This document shows positions 45,030 through 56,800 of a stretch of DNA of 64,000 bases, one piece after another. Below the pieces are notes generated by a model that saw nothing but the letters and a program-made list of their open reading frames with translations, was not told the origin of the DNA and did no database searches. Made by a program: the position numbers and the translations under genes. Origin of the DNA: Mesorhabditis belari (taxonomy: Eukaryota; Nematoda; Chromadorea; Rhabditida; Rhabditidae). The stretch is taken from positions 930,001 through 994,000 of the forward strand of contig CAUEEP010000743.1 in NCBI GenBank assembly GCA_958450365.1, in the 5' to 3' direction. Each line of letters starts with the position of its first letter. Position 1 is the stretch's first letter.

Positions 45030-48000
45030 TTACATGTTTGCATCAAAAGCATTCGGAGACTGATAGGCGCTCGGTGGTGAATGATAGACGCTGGGCGGTG
45101 ATTGGTATCCTAAAACACTGAAAATTTATCGGATTTCCCGAAAAGCTGACCAAGTTGTCCATTGCGGTTTTGAGGGTCCAGGTATTCGCCTAAATATTGA
45201 ATATTAGTATTTGAGAAAGGAGTAACCAGAAGATTGAGCTGAATGATTTGATTGTGGAGCAGGACTTGGTTGGAGATAGCCGGGATAATTCGGAGCCGCG
45301 GGCACAGTCCACTGAATTTCAAGTTTATATACAGGGTGACCAAGAATTACCGCAACAGCGTCGTATGATGTTATGAGCCCCATTTTAAAATTTAATTGCT
45401 AATTTGTTACTGTTATATATTGAATAAAGATATTTAAATTAACTTTTCGAGATGGGTTGGTTAAAAGGTTTGGTTAAAAGCCAGGCCTTTTGTGTGTTGC
45501 GGTAATTCTTGATCACCCTGTACATTAAAGTTAGTGGCAAATATTAAAAATAAACCTCATATGGCAAATATTGAAACTGATTGGATGGATAATTGATAAA
45601 TGGAGGTGATTGTTGAAAAGAGGCTATCGGTGAGTATCCGGCAAGTTGCTGAAATGAGAATGTTTGTAAAAGAAAAAAGCGGAACAAACTTGAACGGGTG
45701 TCGGGTGATGTGGATGATAACCTGTTGGCGGCGCTACGTACACATTTGGATATGCTAAACATTTGTTAAGTTGAGTTTCCTGGAGAATAAAACCCGGAGA
45801 AACTTGTGGATTGATCACATTCACTGGGTAGGATTGATTTGGGCTTGTTGGTTCGACAATCTCCGGCTTTGGATGATTCGGTACTGGGATTTTATGATTC
45901 AAATCTTGAGAAGTGCTGAAATTTGGGTTTCTTAAGGTTCTCGCATTCAAAAATTACTCTTTCTTTGGATCGGTGATTGTCAGCTTTGAGAACTCGGGTT
46001 CCTGGATGAAAATCGGGTTAGGACTTGGAAAAGCCATGATTCTAAAGTCAAGAATTTCAGAGATTTCCATTTTTTTTACCGGGGTTTTCCAAATAGCGGA
46101 TCGATTTCGTGATTCTCATTAACAATGGTTGGTCTCGATTCAAAAATCGCTTTCGATACTGCTAGTTGATTGTCGTTGGGCAAAGCGTCACTTTTATAGA
46201 GGAAAGCTGATGTGCCATCGCCAATTCGTAGCGATCCCGCCTGCAAAACGAAATTTTGTAATACCAGATTCTCTCAACATCCTAAACCTGAAGAATATGT
46301 CGGAAATTTGAGGGATAGCCTTGACAAAAGAAGGCTCTCAGTCCTCGGACCTCTTCAGTTTGTTTCTCCTTTACAATCGCCCATTTTCTTAGTTGTCCGA
46401 TTAGTGAAATTGGAATCCTTCCAAAGTGAACGTCTCTGAAAATGTTTTTGCTATTTTCTCTTAGTACTACTTTTTACTTATTATTGTAAAAACGGGTGAA
46501 GTGAATGAGCAAATGATCTAGATGGCCATCATCAAAACTGAGAAGTAAAGCTGGGATGACAGCTTGGTTTCTAAAAATTATTTCTAGAATTTTAGATTCA
46601 AAATCAAACATACGAAAAGTCGAGCACATTCTGTCGACAGCGTTCCGGAGAGCGCAATGTGATAAATCTGAAGTTGTATAAGTTGATAAAGCTTTCAAGA
46701 ATCTTTCAAGTCAACCGTTCATTCCATAATTCGATCGTCGGCTTTGGCGAATCTTTTTGGCAAAGATTTTCATTGAAATCCTCTACAGCTTTGCCGATGT
46801 GCATCAGCCACTAAAATGTATAGAAAAATAATAGGTGAACATTTTTGAAAAGATATTCCTTTATAAACTTGCAATAATAATCGATGAATCGGTAGGCCGA
46901 ATCTCCATTTCCTCTGGCACTGGCGTTTCCCAATATTTATTGACGATCTAAAGCAGTCTCCTAACTGCAGGGATAAGCAAAATTACCCGAATAAGAAACT
47001 TGTCTAAATCTTCTTGTCAACCATTCAATAAAACTCTTATAATTCTATTTCTGTAACTCTTAATTATCCTCAAAAAAAAAGTACACTTTTCTAGTCTTAA
47101 TGTTGTTTTTTTCTCGAGTTTTCAGAAATCAAAAAAGCGCTGAAAAGGGAAAATGAAGCTTCAAGCCAAAAAGCCAGCGGTTCTCGAGATTTCGAGCAAT
47201 TTCCTGATGTTTTTTGGTTCGAAAGTAAAGCCAACCAACGGATTTTTCTTTTCAGTAATTTCCCAGTAGGTTAAGGAATGAGTACATTTATACTATAGAG
47301 AAAATTATATAGTTAAGCTGGCTGACTGCAAAGTTACAATGAAGAACTTGTTGTCCGGGTAATTTTGCTCAACCCTGTATAAACCAAAATTTACATACCG
47401 TTTTTTCTCTAATAGTAGTGCACCCCGGCGAGCCGAGTTGGTGACTATTTTACGGTTTCCAAGCTTTCGCAGAAGCTCAACACTCAAATCCCCACAGGAT
47501 CTCATCGTGAGCTACATTTTCCGACCCCACATCGATAGGTTCTGATAAGTGCTTCTCGAGATTTCGAGGAATTTAGGCGACGCTCAGGGTGCCCTACTAT
47601 TAGAGAAAATACGGTATTAAGTTGGCAAAGAAATCTTCTCGCGATTTTTCAGAATCTCTAAATTCAACCATACTAAAAGTTATGCCACTGTTTTTAGTTT
47701 AAGATATTGTTCTTTAATTTTAACCATACAAAAGTTTCGTAGCTGCTTTAGTTGAAAAATTTGGATGGAGTGAAAAGAGTTTCTTGCTAATTCTTAAAAA
47801 AACCCACATGTCTGCGATCTTTCAAATCTTTAGCTTCAATCGGCAAATCGTTTGGAAACGGTTTCTTCCAGCTGATCAAAGCTTTGACCATCGCGTGAAC
47901 CCATAAACGAGGCGAGGCTCTATCTACATGAATCTATCTGTTATTTTCTCATTTTTCCAAGTCCTACCTTCTTCTGGAACAATTTCCCCGCCAAAGATAA

Positions 48001-51000
48001 GTCTTTCCAATTCAATCGCTTGATCTTTCTGTTCTCTTTTCTGAAATTTGAATTCTCTATCGTTGATTTTATGCCAAACCTTTGTCCATTCTTTATTTCG
48101 TTCGACTTTCTTCTCATTTTTCAGAATTCGTTGTCTATCCGTCATTTTGTTTGAGTGTTTTGCTTCGGTCACTTCATAGCCAGCAGCTCGACAGATCTTC
48201 TTGATCAGTAGAAGTCGACACACGTATTTGATTTCTTTATCATCCAAAACCCGGCATTTCCTTGTGCACTAAAGCTTGTTCAGTTTTGTTTGTTTTTTTT
48301 TTGATAAACTATTGCAAAACAAACCATTGCCGGTACAATTCCTTTCAGCCAGATAAGCGTCTGTTGCAGAGTAAGTGTAGCGTTATCCAATTTGTTGTCC
48401 AAATCCTGAAGCATTCTTGTTTATCGAAAGAATGATTTCTCTTACGTCAAATGATTCTGGATACTTGAAATATTCATGAATGACACGCCAAGCGGCTGGA
48501 AAATAGTGATCATACTCTTGTTTTGCTGCATTTGATTGCAAGAAAAACGAGTGTGAGAAGATGCTCGGTTTGTAGTTGAATTTGACGGTGCTCATATTGA
48601 TCTTCCTAAAATATTACTTGTTATTCTTTAGGTTTATCATACTTACTGAGCATATTCAGCATAGAGATCAAAGCAAGGGGATTCATCGCTGCTGATCACA
48701 ACTCCGCCCCACTCAGTCCACACAAACACTTGCGATTCAATCGTGAAAGAGTTCGCTTGTCCCATCGTTTGACGAGGAGCAACGAAAAAGCTCTAGGAAA
48801 AGTTTGAACCAAAAAAAAATAAACAACTTCTCAGCCTACCACATTGTTGAGCGGAATGTTTAATCGTCTGTATTTGATGTTATCAGCTCGAAGGACTGTC
48901 GTTTGAAGAGTCTCTCCATTAAATTGTTTCAAGTAATATGCTTTACTCTGAGCTCGCTCCGAGTCCTATACAATTTTGGGAGTAAGGGAAATTTTTGCAC
49001 AATTTATAGCCTTAAATTCTCACTTGAATTTCTCCCACAATTTGCGGGCTCTTTTTGACTTGAAGTGAATGGTGGACTTCGGCGAATACCGGTGAAGTTG
49101 TGTGGTAATCCTCGAAAGCCAAGAATCTATAAGAATTCATGCTTAACTTTTGCCATATTTCACCTCAATTGATAGATGTGTCCCTGTTGAGCTTTCCCTT
49201 GTTGTGCATCGTTTGAATGATTCTCGTCTCCATTTTGTTCCCCATCCGCGCTGCTTTGCTTGGTTTTTGCACGTTGAGTGCTCCTTTTCGGTCCTTGTTC
49301 GACTTTTTTAGCCTTAAGTAATCAATTGGAATCAGTGTTATGGACACTATCAAACGTTAAGAAAAATTCTACTAAAAGAAGCTTTTATTTGCACAAAAAT
49401 CAGTATTACCGTAAAAATTAGAAGGCCTAATAGAAGACTAATCTCCAATAGAAGACTAATCTCCAATAGAAGACTAATCTCCAATAGAAGACTAATCTCC
49501 AATAGAAGACTAATCTCCAATAGAAGACTAATCTCCAAGAGACAACCCATGAGACTAACCCAAAGAAGACTAATCTCCAATAGAGACAACCAATAGAAGA
49601 CTAACTCCAATAGAAGACAATCCAAAGACAATCTCCAATAGGACCAGTCTCCAATAGAGACCAGTCTCATAGAAGACCAGTCTCCAATAGAAGACCAGTC
49701 TCCAATAGAAGGCCAGTCTCCAATAGAAGACCAGTCTCCAATAGAAGACCAGTCTCCAATAGAAGACCAGTCTCCAATAGAAGACCAGTCTCCAATAGAA
49801 GACCAGTCTCCAATAGAAGACCAGTCTCCAATAGAAGACCAGTCTCCAATGGGCCAGTCTCCAATAGAAGACCAGTCTCCAATAGAAGACCAGTCTCCAA
49901 TAGAAGACCAGTCTCCAATAGAAGACCAGTCTCCAATAGAAGACCAGTCTCCAATAGAAGACCACCCCCCTGACCCCTGAAATCGGGACTTTTTGAAACT
50001 TCTTTTTAGGTAGACTGGTAGATATAGGTCCAAATACAAGTATTTTAGCCTTGGCAGTAAAATTGAAAACATGGTTTTTGAAAAAAATTAAAGAATAATT
50101 TTTTGAAAGAAATTTCATGTGGGGGACCACATGGATTTTTTGGAAGATTCGCTATGGGGTCCGAGTAAACAAAAATTATTTTACTTTTAAACATGTTTTT
50201 TGTACGTTTTATGCTAAGGGCTATCGTCGTTTAAAATAGTTTTTAACAATTTTTAATTTTTTTGATTCATCTAGGGAGACCCTTACCCATTTTTTTTGAG
50301 CGGCTAATTTTGGGGGGTTAAAAATTAGAAGATCATGGTCTTCGATTAGAATTTTTACGGTACTTGAAAATATAAAGGTGCACGATCCCATGATTCTCCT
50401 TTGCCTAAATCGAGAGGCCATTCGGCAATTCGAGATCTAAATATAGGATTTTCTTTTTCATATTTTTGTCTTTACTTGGAAATGATATCTAATGGATCTA
50501 ATGGACACAATGGCATATTCGACGGATCCATCGCACCATAATAGGATGCATGCCAAAGCAATGCCGGAAATCTATAAGACTTTCTGAAAAGTAAACAATA
50601 AAAATAAACCGCTGGCAGACGTGTTGAGCCATGATTGCGATCTTCTTTGCATCATCGCCATGCTCTTCCCAAATCTTATCAGAATAGTTGAGAAAAGTCG
50701 GCTGAAGCCCCAAACGAGCCAAGATTTGTTGCCCTGAAAGAATAAAGAAAATAGCAATTTAAACTTTGGATTTGCCAAAAGACTGCAGATTTGCCAAAAG
50801 TTTAAACTTTACTTTCAACTTGTTCTTTCATTGCGAGAAGATTTTGATAGAGATCGTTCCATGGAAAGCCTGGTCTTGGTGGGATCAATTTCTCAAATTG
50901 AATGGCATGCTGAGTGACCATATTATGCCAAAGTCCATATCGATTCTCAACTTCTTTCCAGAGGGTAGACAATGGAATGCTCATCCTTTTGATGAGTCTA

Positions 51001-52110
51001 CAAGAAATTTTTTTCAGAAAATTTAACAAAAGACACCATCAAAAGTTAAGGAAAAGTCTACTAAAGCTTTTCACTTGCACAAAAATTGTTGAAGAAAGAG
51101 AGATTTGCCAATGCAGAATTTGCTGATAAGAGTTTACGTGATCAATATTTTGCTGGGGTGAAGGGATCCATTTCACGACGTGCTTTGATAGGCTGGGCTT
51201 GTTTTCGAAAAAATAAGAAATGAGTTGAAGACATTCAATTCAATTCAACCTTAAATTCATTGAGGTTTTATATTTGCTTGAAAGTAGAACTAACAAGAGG
51301 AAGCAAATATACTTACAAACGCCGATTGCCCTCAAAATTGGTGGATAGGTAGAATCGACTCTGGGGAACAACATATTAAAAATTCAGCTGCAAAGCTTCA
51401 AGACTACAGTAGTTGTAGTGCTTTTAAGATTTGTTGGGAGACAATGGGGTTTCTCTCTTCACAACGATATTGCGGCTAGTTAGCACAGATAAAAGATCGA
51501 TCGGTGGTGTACTGGTAGTGCGCTCAGTTCCAAAGCGAAGCCTCTGGTGTTCGGATCTCTCCTTGAACTTTTTTGCTTTTTTTTTAAAAGTGCTAATTTT
51601 GTGTTCACTGTTCTAGGCAACAATCACCAAGGCAAACAGCTTACAACAAGTTACAGGAAGGACTGTCCATCGATCAATCGATCATCAGCAAGATGTTCTC
51701 GCCTACCAAAGTGTTGAATCTTCTCTCCTTGTAAGAAATAAGACCAGCTACAGTTTAACATACTTGAATTCAGATTGAAATGAGTAAGATTACTCAAATC
51801 AAACGATTGACAATGAATCTTTTACTCAAAAGACTAGAGTAAAAGACTCATTGAGTTTCTTGATAGATTTTTGGATAACATAAGATTTTGTAAAATGAAA
51901 TTTGTTAAAAAATTTATCACATTTTCAAAGAAAAAAGAAAATTCCTCCGATTGAGACTTTAAATTTGATAGGCTTTAAAAAAAAGAAGTGTTTGAAAATG
52001 TTTTGATCCAAAAAAAGACGTATGGACTTCAAAAACTTCACAACCCTATAACTATTTATTTCGTTTTCTTTTCCCTTCAATTCTTGATAAGCTTTATCTT
52101 CGCGACTCAT
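45030..52110 (-). CDS. Unrecognised ~1020-aa protein with Pro/Gln/Tyr-rich tail
   Basis: Twenty-eight exons from 52042-52110 (MSREDKAYQELKGKENEINS) to the 45.0-kb end, all joining in phase, give about 1020 aa. Major exons: 51079-51192, 50813-50997, 50610-50733, 49164-49312, 48840-48965, 48647-48792, 48446-48605, 48080-48268, 46288-46435, 46080-46240, 45690-45915. N-terminal two thirds look globular and helical (KIWEEHGDDAKKIAIMAQHV, RNKEWTKKREQKDQAIELER, PALLLSFDDGHLDHLLIHF). The last ~200 aa are low complexity (GYQSPPSVYHSPPSAYQSP). No domain was recognised. Two introns need GC donors: after 51079 (GT|GCAAGT) and after 46873 (ATT|GCAAGT). The final intron has two usable acceptors giving different tails. 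Introns hold a MITE (45330), MITE C copy 2 (47396) and the 18-bp minisatellite. Start preceded by an acceptor 7 nt upstream. Confidence 0.8.
45330..45522. mobile_element. MITE with CAGGGTG ends (193 bp)
   Basis: TACAGGGTGACCAAGAATTA at the left and its inverted form ...TAATTCTTGATCACCCTGTA at the right, TA borders, Tc1/mariner style. Interior not palindromic. In the second-last intron of the 45-52 kb gene. Confidence 0.92.
47396..47616. mobile_element. MITE family C, copy 2
   Basis: Full-length relative of 17345-17566, same orientation, ends TACCGTTTTTTCTCTAATAG and AGAGAAAATACGGTA. A 30-bp fragment of the same interior (GGTTCTCGAGATTTCGAGCA) is at about 47178-47207, 190 bp upstream. Confidence 0.92.
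49434..49966. repeat. 18-bp minisatellite, ~28 copies
   Basis: Unit TCTCCAATAGAAGACCAG. Two subtypes: GACTAATCTCCAATAGAA (49434-49545) and GACCAGTCTCCAATAGAA (about 49650-49966), with a degenerate zone between. No stop codon in any minus-strand frame over most of the array, giving hexapeptide repeats SSIGDW, LLETGL and FYWRLV. Lies in an intron (49313-50363) of the 45-52 kb gene, so it is not evidence of a protein. Confidence 0.95.
51497..51572 (+). mobile_element. Degenerate tRNA-like sequence
   Basis: CGGTGGTGTACTGGTAGTGC (A-box-like), loop TTCCAAA and GGTGTTCGGATCTC (B-box-like). Shares the CCA loop with 40297-40382. In an intron of the 45-52 kb gene. Confidence 0.45.
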
Positions 52111-52117
52111 GGCAAAT

Positions 52118-52132
52118 CTGATTGTCAAAATT
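52118..52132 (-). promoter_or_regulatory. Probable SL trans-splice acceptor
   Basis: TTTTGACAATCAG on the minus strand ends 7 nt before the ATG at 52110 of the unrecognised 1020-aa gene. Confidence 0.45.
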
Positions 52133-53829
52133 AGAAGAACGAGAGCTGTGAAGCTTAGGAATCATTTACAAAGCACTCTTTTAATTGGAACTCATAAGGA
52201 ATGGTTATTGGAATTGAGATTCGACTTGAAAGGAATGCTTCCCAAACATTTTGAACCGATTTTCTTATTGAAGAAAACACAAATTTTGATTGTAAATGCT
52301 TTTAACGAGTTTGACACGTTTGATGAATCACAGAATTTGATGTATCTGTTCTTTAATCTCCTTAAATGTTTGTTTTCTTTATACTTTTGTTTAAGAAACC
52401 TATTTAGCTATACTTTTTTTTTGAAAAACCTTGTGTTTTTTTTTCTGCGTTAGCAACAGGTTTGTTATCTATTTTTGATCGCAGATTTCATAGAAATCTT
52501 TATTTTGTACCTCGAAAAAAATGGGAATCGACCGTGCAATAAAAATGACAAAAGAAAAGACAAAAAATTCGTTATCAATCAACCGGGATTAGCACAAAAT
52601 TCTCTCACTCACTGGCTACATATTTTTGTACATTCATTTGTACAACATTTGAAATCGGCATGGGGAAATTGGATGGAGAAATTTGATGAAAAAAGTGTTT
52701 TTTAGTCAAACACTCTTCACCAAAGATATGTCAAAAAATAAATCGAATTCGAATTGAAACTAAAAAGGAGCTTCAAAGGAGCTTTAAGGGAGCTGAAAGG
52801 GCTAAAGGCTAAGGGGCTGAAAGGGCCAAAGGAGCTCTAAGGGAGCTTGAAAGGGCTAAAGGGCTAAGACGGCTAAAAGGAAATTGAAAAAATAGAATTG
52901 ATTCGATTTCTTTTGAATCCCCATAAAACATTCTTTCAAATAAGATGAAAAAAAAGCAATCTTTGAGAAGTTAACAGAAATGGTTGAGGATTAAAGTGAT
53001 GAGTTTTCTTCACGAGAAGCCCTACAAAAGAAACGAGGCCACTATTTTGTGCATATTCTTTTTCTTTTCTTTTGACAACAAAAATAAAAGGGATAAGCTC
53101 ATCGGATCCTGAATGATATTTGGCTTTTGATAAGAAAATGAAACCATTTCTTATGAAAGAAACCATTTGTTATGAAAATGAAACCATTTCTTAGCAAGTT
53201 TAATAAGCTTAAATCGTTTTTTTTAAAATTCAAAACGATATTGTTTAAGTTTAGTTTTCTTTTTGACAAAAGTACATTCAATATAAATTGAATAAAATAT
53301 AAAACTTGATAAGAAAAAGTGAGAAGAAAAATGTGTTTAGCACAACCATTTGAATAAGGTGATAGGTCGATGAGAGCAAAGGAAAACATATTTTAAATGG
53401 AAAAGAGTGGAATGAGCGACTAGGAGAGGCAAGCGAAAGCCTAAGGAATGACTGGGAGAAAGGAAATAAAGAAGAAATTTTTAATTCTAGAATTTGGAAA
53501 CCGTCTGAATAGTGTAAACACTTTTAACTTTATCAAATCAAATTTAAACTACCCTATTTTCTTTAATAGTAGTGCACCCAAGCGAGCCGAGTTGATGCCT
53601 ATTTTACAGTTTCCAAGTTTTCCCAGAAGCTCAACACTCAAATCCCCCACAAGATCTCATCGTCAGCTACATTTTCCGACCCCACATCGATCGGTTTTGA
53701 TAAACGGTTCTCGAAATTTCGAGGAATTTAGGTGACGCTCAGGGTGCACTACTATTAGAGAAAATACGGTATTCCTTTTCCTTTTTACATTCATAAAAAC
53801 AACAAATGAGCAATCAAAATATTGAAAAT
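52133..53829. other. Intergenic, no gene supported
   Basis: AT-rich spacer with a GGAGCTTTAAGG/GGCTAAAGG repeat cluster (52765-52875), a small GAAACCATTTCTTATGAAA triplication (53140-53190) and MITE C copy 3. A plus-strand ORF at 52109-52453 overlaps the neighbouring gene's first exon and has no family likeness. Confidence 0.5.
53550..53771. mobile_element. MITE family C, copy 3
   Basis: Same ends and orientation as 17345-17566 and 47396-47616 (TACCCTATTTTCTTTAATAG; AGAGAAAATACGGTA). It lies 58 bp from the stop codon of the PITP gene. Confidence 0.92.
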
Positions 53830-56800
53830 TTAGAAAATCCTAATCAAAAAAATCGATTTCTTGACTTTATCAAGAGTTTCATCGCACTTCTGCACCATAC
53901 TTGCCACTTCTTGGCGTGAACGAGCTCGTTCGTTGCACATTTCTGAAATCCCTTGCATTGTAAAGGTTTCCTTTTTCGTTAAACCTTTAAAGCTTTTCTC
54001 TAACAACTGATCAAAACAAAAACTGATTAGTTATAACATAAAAAGCAGATAAAACAGACCGAGAAAAGGTTTCACTTTTCGGGGAATAGGCAATAAACAT
54101 GCGCTGAGATGTGTGAGCATAACCAAATCATTTCTAGCGGATAAGCAAAGAATGAACAAAAAAATAAGCGAAAATTTGGATGACTACTCCCGTCGACGGC
54201 ATCCAACACACAGAAGCCACCAACGAGTCAGCCAGCTACGTCTGAAGGGTTTTTTACGAAACATAAACATAAATCCTCAGCTACATGCAGAAACCAAAAA
54301 AAAAACCGGGGATTTCATGCGGCATTTCGATCATGATTTATTAGCCAAAAAATCACGTATATTTTTTGCTCATGATCAAAAAGACGGCCGTTTGTTCTTT
54401 TTTTGTTTTGTTTCCACCTACCCTAGGGGTGGGATGAAGAATTGCCTGTCCAGTGAGGAGCACCTCCAAACCCTACATACAGTTTACACAAAGGGTACAG
54501 AATAAAGTGTGTTCTTTGCGAGTAATGCGTTTTTTTGAAACTTGAGGAAATTACTGCAAAAAAATTGTCGTGAAAAGTCACGAGCGTCGACTTTATAAAT
54601 GACTTCTTTTAACACATTCTCGAAGTCATTTTTTACTTAACTGGCCATACAGACGACAGAGTTCTAGCTGTAGATATTAAATTTTTTTAGTTTTTTTTTT
54701 TGGCTGAGGAATTCGAACTTAGTTTTAGTTTTCAACTACAGTACCCCTAAGACCGGAAATAGTCGTAGCGCGTACTTTAGCTGGAAAATAGATTAGAACA
54801 AGCTTTCCGGGGCGTTTTCCGGGATGGGAAAACCGAATCTAACTGAAATATTTACGCGAAATACCTATGCAAACACTAAATTCTATGTTGATAAAACAAA
54901 AATGGGTAATTAAACCGAAAGTGATCAAAAATGATGAAAAGCCTTTTACGTTTATAGTGCATATATATTAAAAACCCTCTGCCAGAAGCCACGCGATTAT
55001 GTAGAAATGAAAAGACAAGCTTTGAATCAACTAAATTTTCACTTGACCCATTGGTGGGGCAAATCGTCGCGAATGTGTTAAACGTATTCAACCGTTTCAC
55101 TAATTTAATGACAAATTCCTTTCAAATGTAAAGAAATTCTATTTACTCGGCGTGTAAAGAGGATTACTCGTAGTTACTTGACCAAAAAACGTCGATTAAT
55201 CGAGTAAATTTACTCAAGTAACTTACTCGCAAGGAACACACTCTAGTACAGAACAAGTTTGCGGCTAGAGCACTAAGATAGACAGACCGCATCTCTAGAG
55301 CCCATGGCAAAAAAACTATCGGACAAACAATCAACATCTTTTTTGAAAAACAGTATCCGTTTACCGGTGAGCAGTCAAGGCACTAGCCGGTGATGAAGCG
55401 GGAAGAGTCGCATTGGCTGTGCCTGAGACATGTCCATGATGGTGGTGAACGGTGTCCTCATAAGCGGTGCCATCACCTCGAACTCCTGTCGCTAATGGGC
55501 AAGTGCCTAGTTTGAGAAATGTTTCTTGTCATTTTTACTTTTGTTACCATTAGTCAAATCGGCGAGATGTGCCGAGTAATGGTCGACATGTAGTGTGCCT
55601 CTCCTCTTTCCACCCGATACGGAAACAACTCGAGACGGATCAATTCCCGCTGTTGTATAAACGGAAACATCCTGAATTATTCATTATTCTCTTTCTTCCT
55701 TTCTCTTCCCCTTTCTCCTCCCCTCTTTCTTTGGAAAGAAGATACCGGATTGCACAATCGTTGCTCTAACCATTGTGCAATCCGGTATCTTGCTCTATCT
55801 TCCCGGAAAGATCTCTATGCTCTCTAAGATGCTCTATCTTCCCGGAAAGCAAAAAAAATTCAAGGGTTCAATCCCCTTTGTCATTCCTTATTATGCAATG
55901 TTGAGTACCTTTGAGCTGCCATACGCTGCATGCACCCGAACACCCATATCAATCAAATGTCTTAGGTGACTCGTTTTAGCCTAAAAAGAGTTCTTAAAAA
56001 TTCAAAATAAACCCGACTTTAAGTGGATCAGTGGAAAATGATGGCGTAAAGAAAAGAAGAGCATGTGGGAAATTGTGTTGAGCAAGCCAAGCAGAGACGA
56101 CTCTTTGTTGCATATCTGGCCGAGCCGTCACATAAACAATGAGAAATCCCTAAAGCTGATATCAAAAAAAAAAGAAGTTATTTAGAAATGAACTTGATCA
56201 TGCCAATAGCGAACAACATCAACGGCTCCCGGTCGAACTCGCGGATCTTTTCCTGTTACAGAAACAGAGGCTGTTAAAGAACTGAAAAAAGCTGATTGAT
56301 TAAGCTAAAATTTGTGAAAATGTTACCCATCAATAGAGAAGACAACAATTCGCGTTTCTGGTGGAACAACAGCAAGAAAAACGTCAAGATACGAATGATC
56401 TCCATGGACAACCATTTTGATGCTGTGAATACCGAAAGGAAGTGAATTGCCGAGTGATACATGGAGTCGTCCGTTTGAATCAGTTTCTTGAGTAGAGTGC
56501 TCAAACCAATCACTCCTAGATTTTATGAGTGAAGAAAAAGTGGCTTTCAAACCTGCTAGGACAAACAAAAATGCTAACAGTTTCTCTTGTCAGAGCCACC
56601 AAATCCATCGGACCATAACAGAATCTGAAAGGGGGATGATTTAAAAGTTTCTGGAGGGATAAACCTTGCAAAAACAGATTGCTCAGCTCCAGAAACAACA
56701 AGAACATCATTCGCTCGATGATTTGGCGACAAGTTTGTAATCTGAAATTGTTTTTTGAATTAAAAGTTTAAACTTTTCCCATAGAAACAATAGCATTTGT

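Noticed and set aside
45690..45950. Separate small proline-rich gene
   Set aside because: The frame joins in phase with exons on both sides and is the tail of the 45-52 kb gene.
49350..50130. Long minus-strand ORFs of 240 and 186 codons
   Set aside because: They are produced by the 18-bp minisatellite and lie in an intron between phased exons 50364-50436 and 49164-49312.
51651..52110. Alternative two-exon gene of 44 aa sharing the first exon of the 1020-aa gene
   Set aside because: A different donor at 52053 gives a short frame ending at 51651, but the donor at 52042 joins the long 28-exon frame and is preferred.
54113..54505. Plus-strand ORF of 130 codons in a PITP intron
   Set aside because: No recognisable domain, no splice partner, antisense to a well-supported gene.
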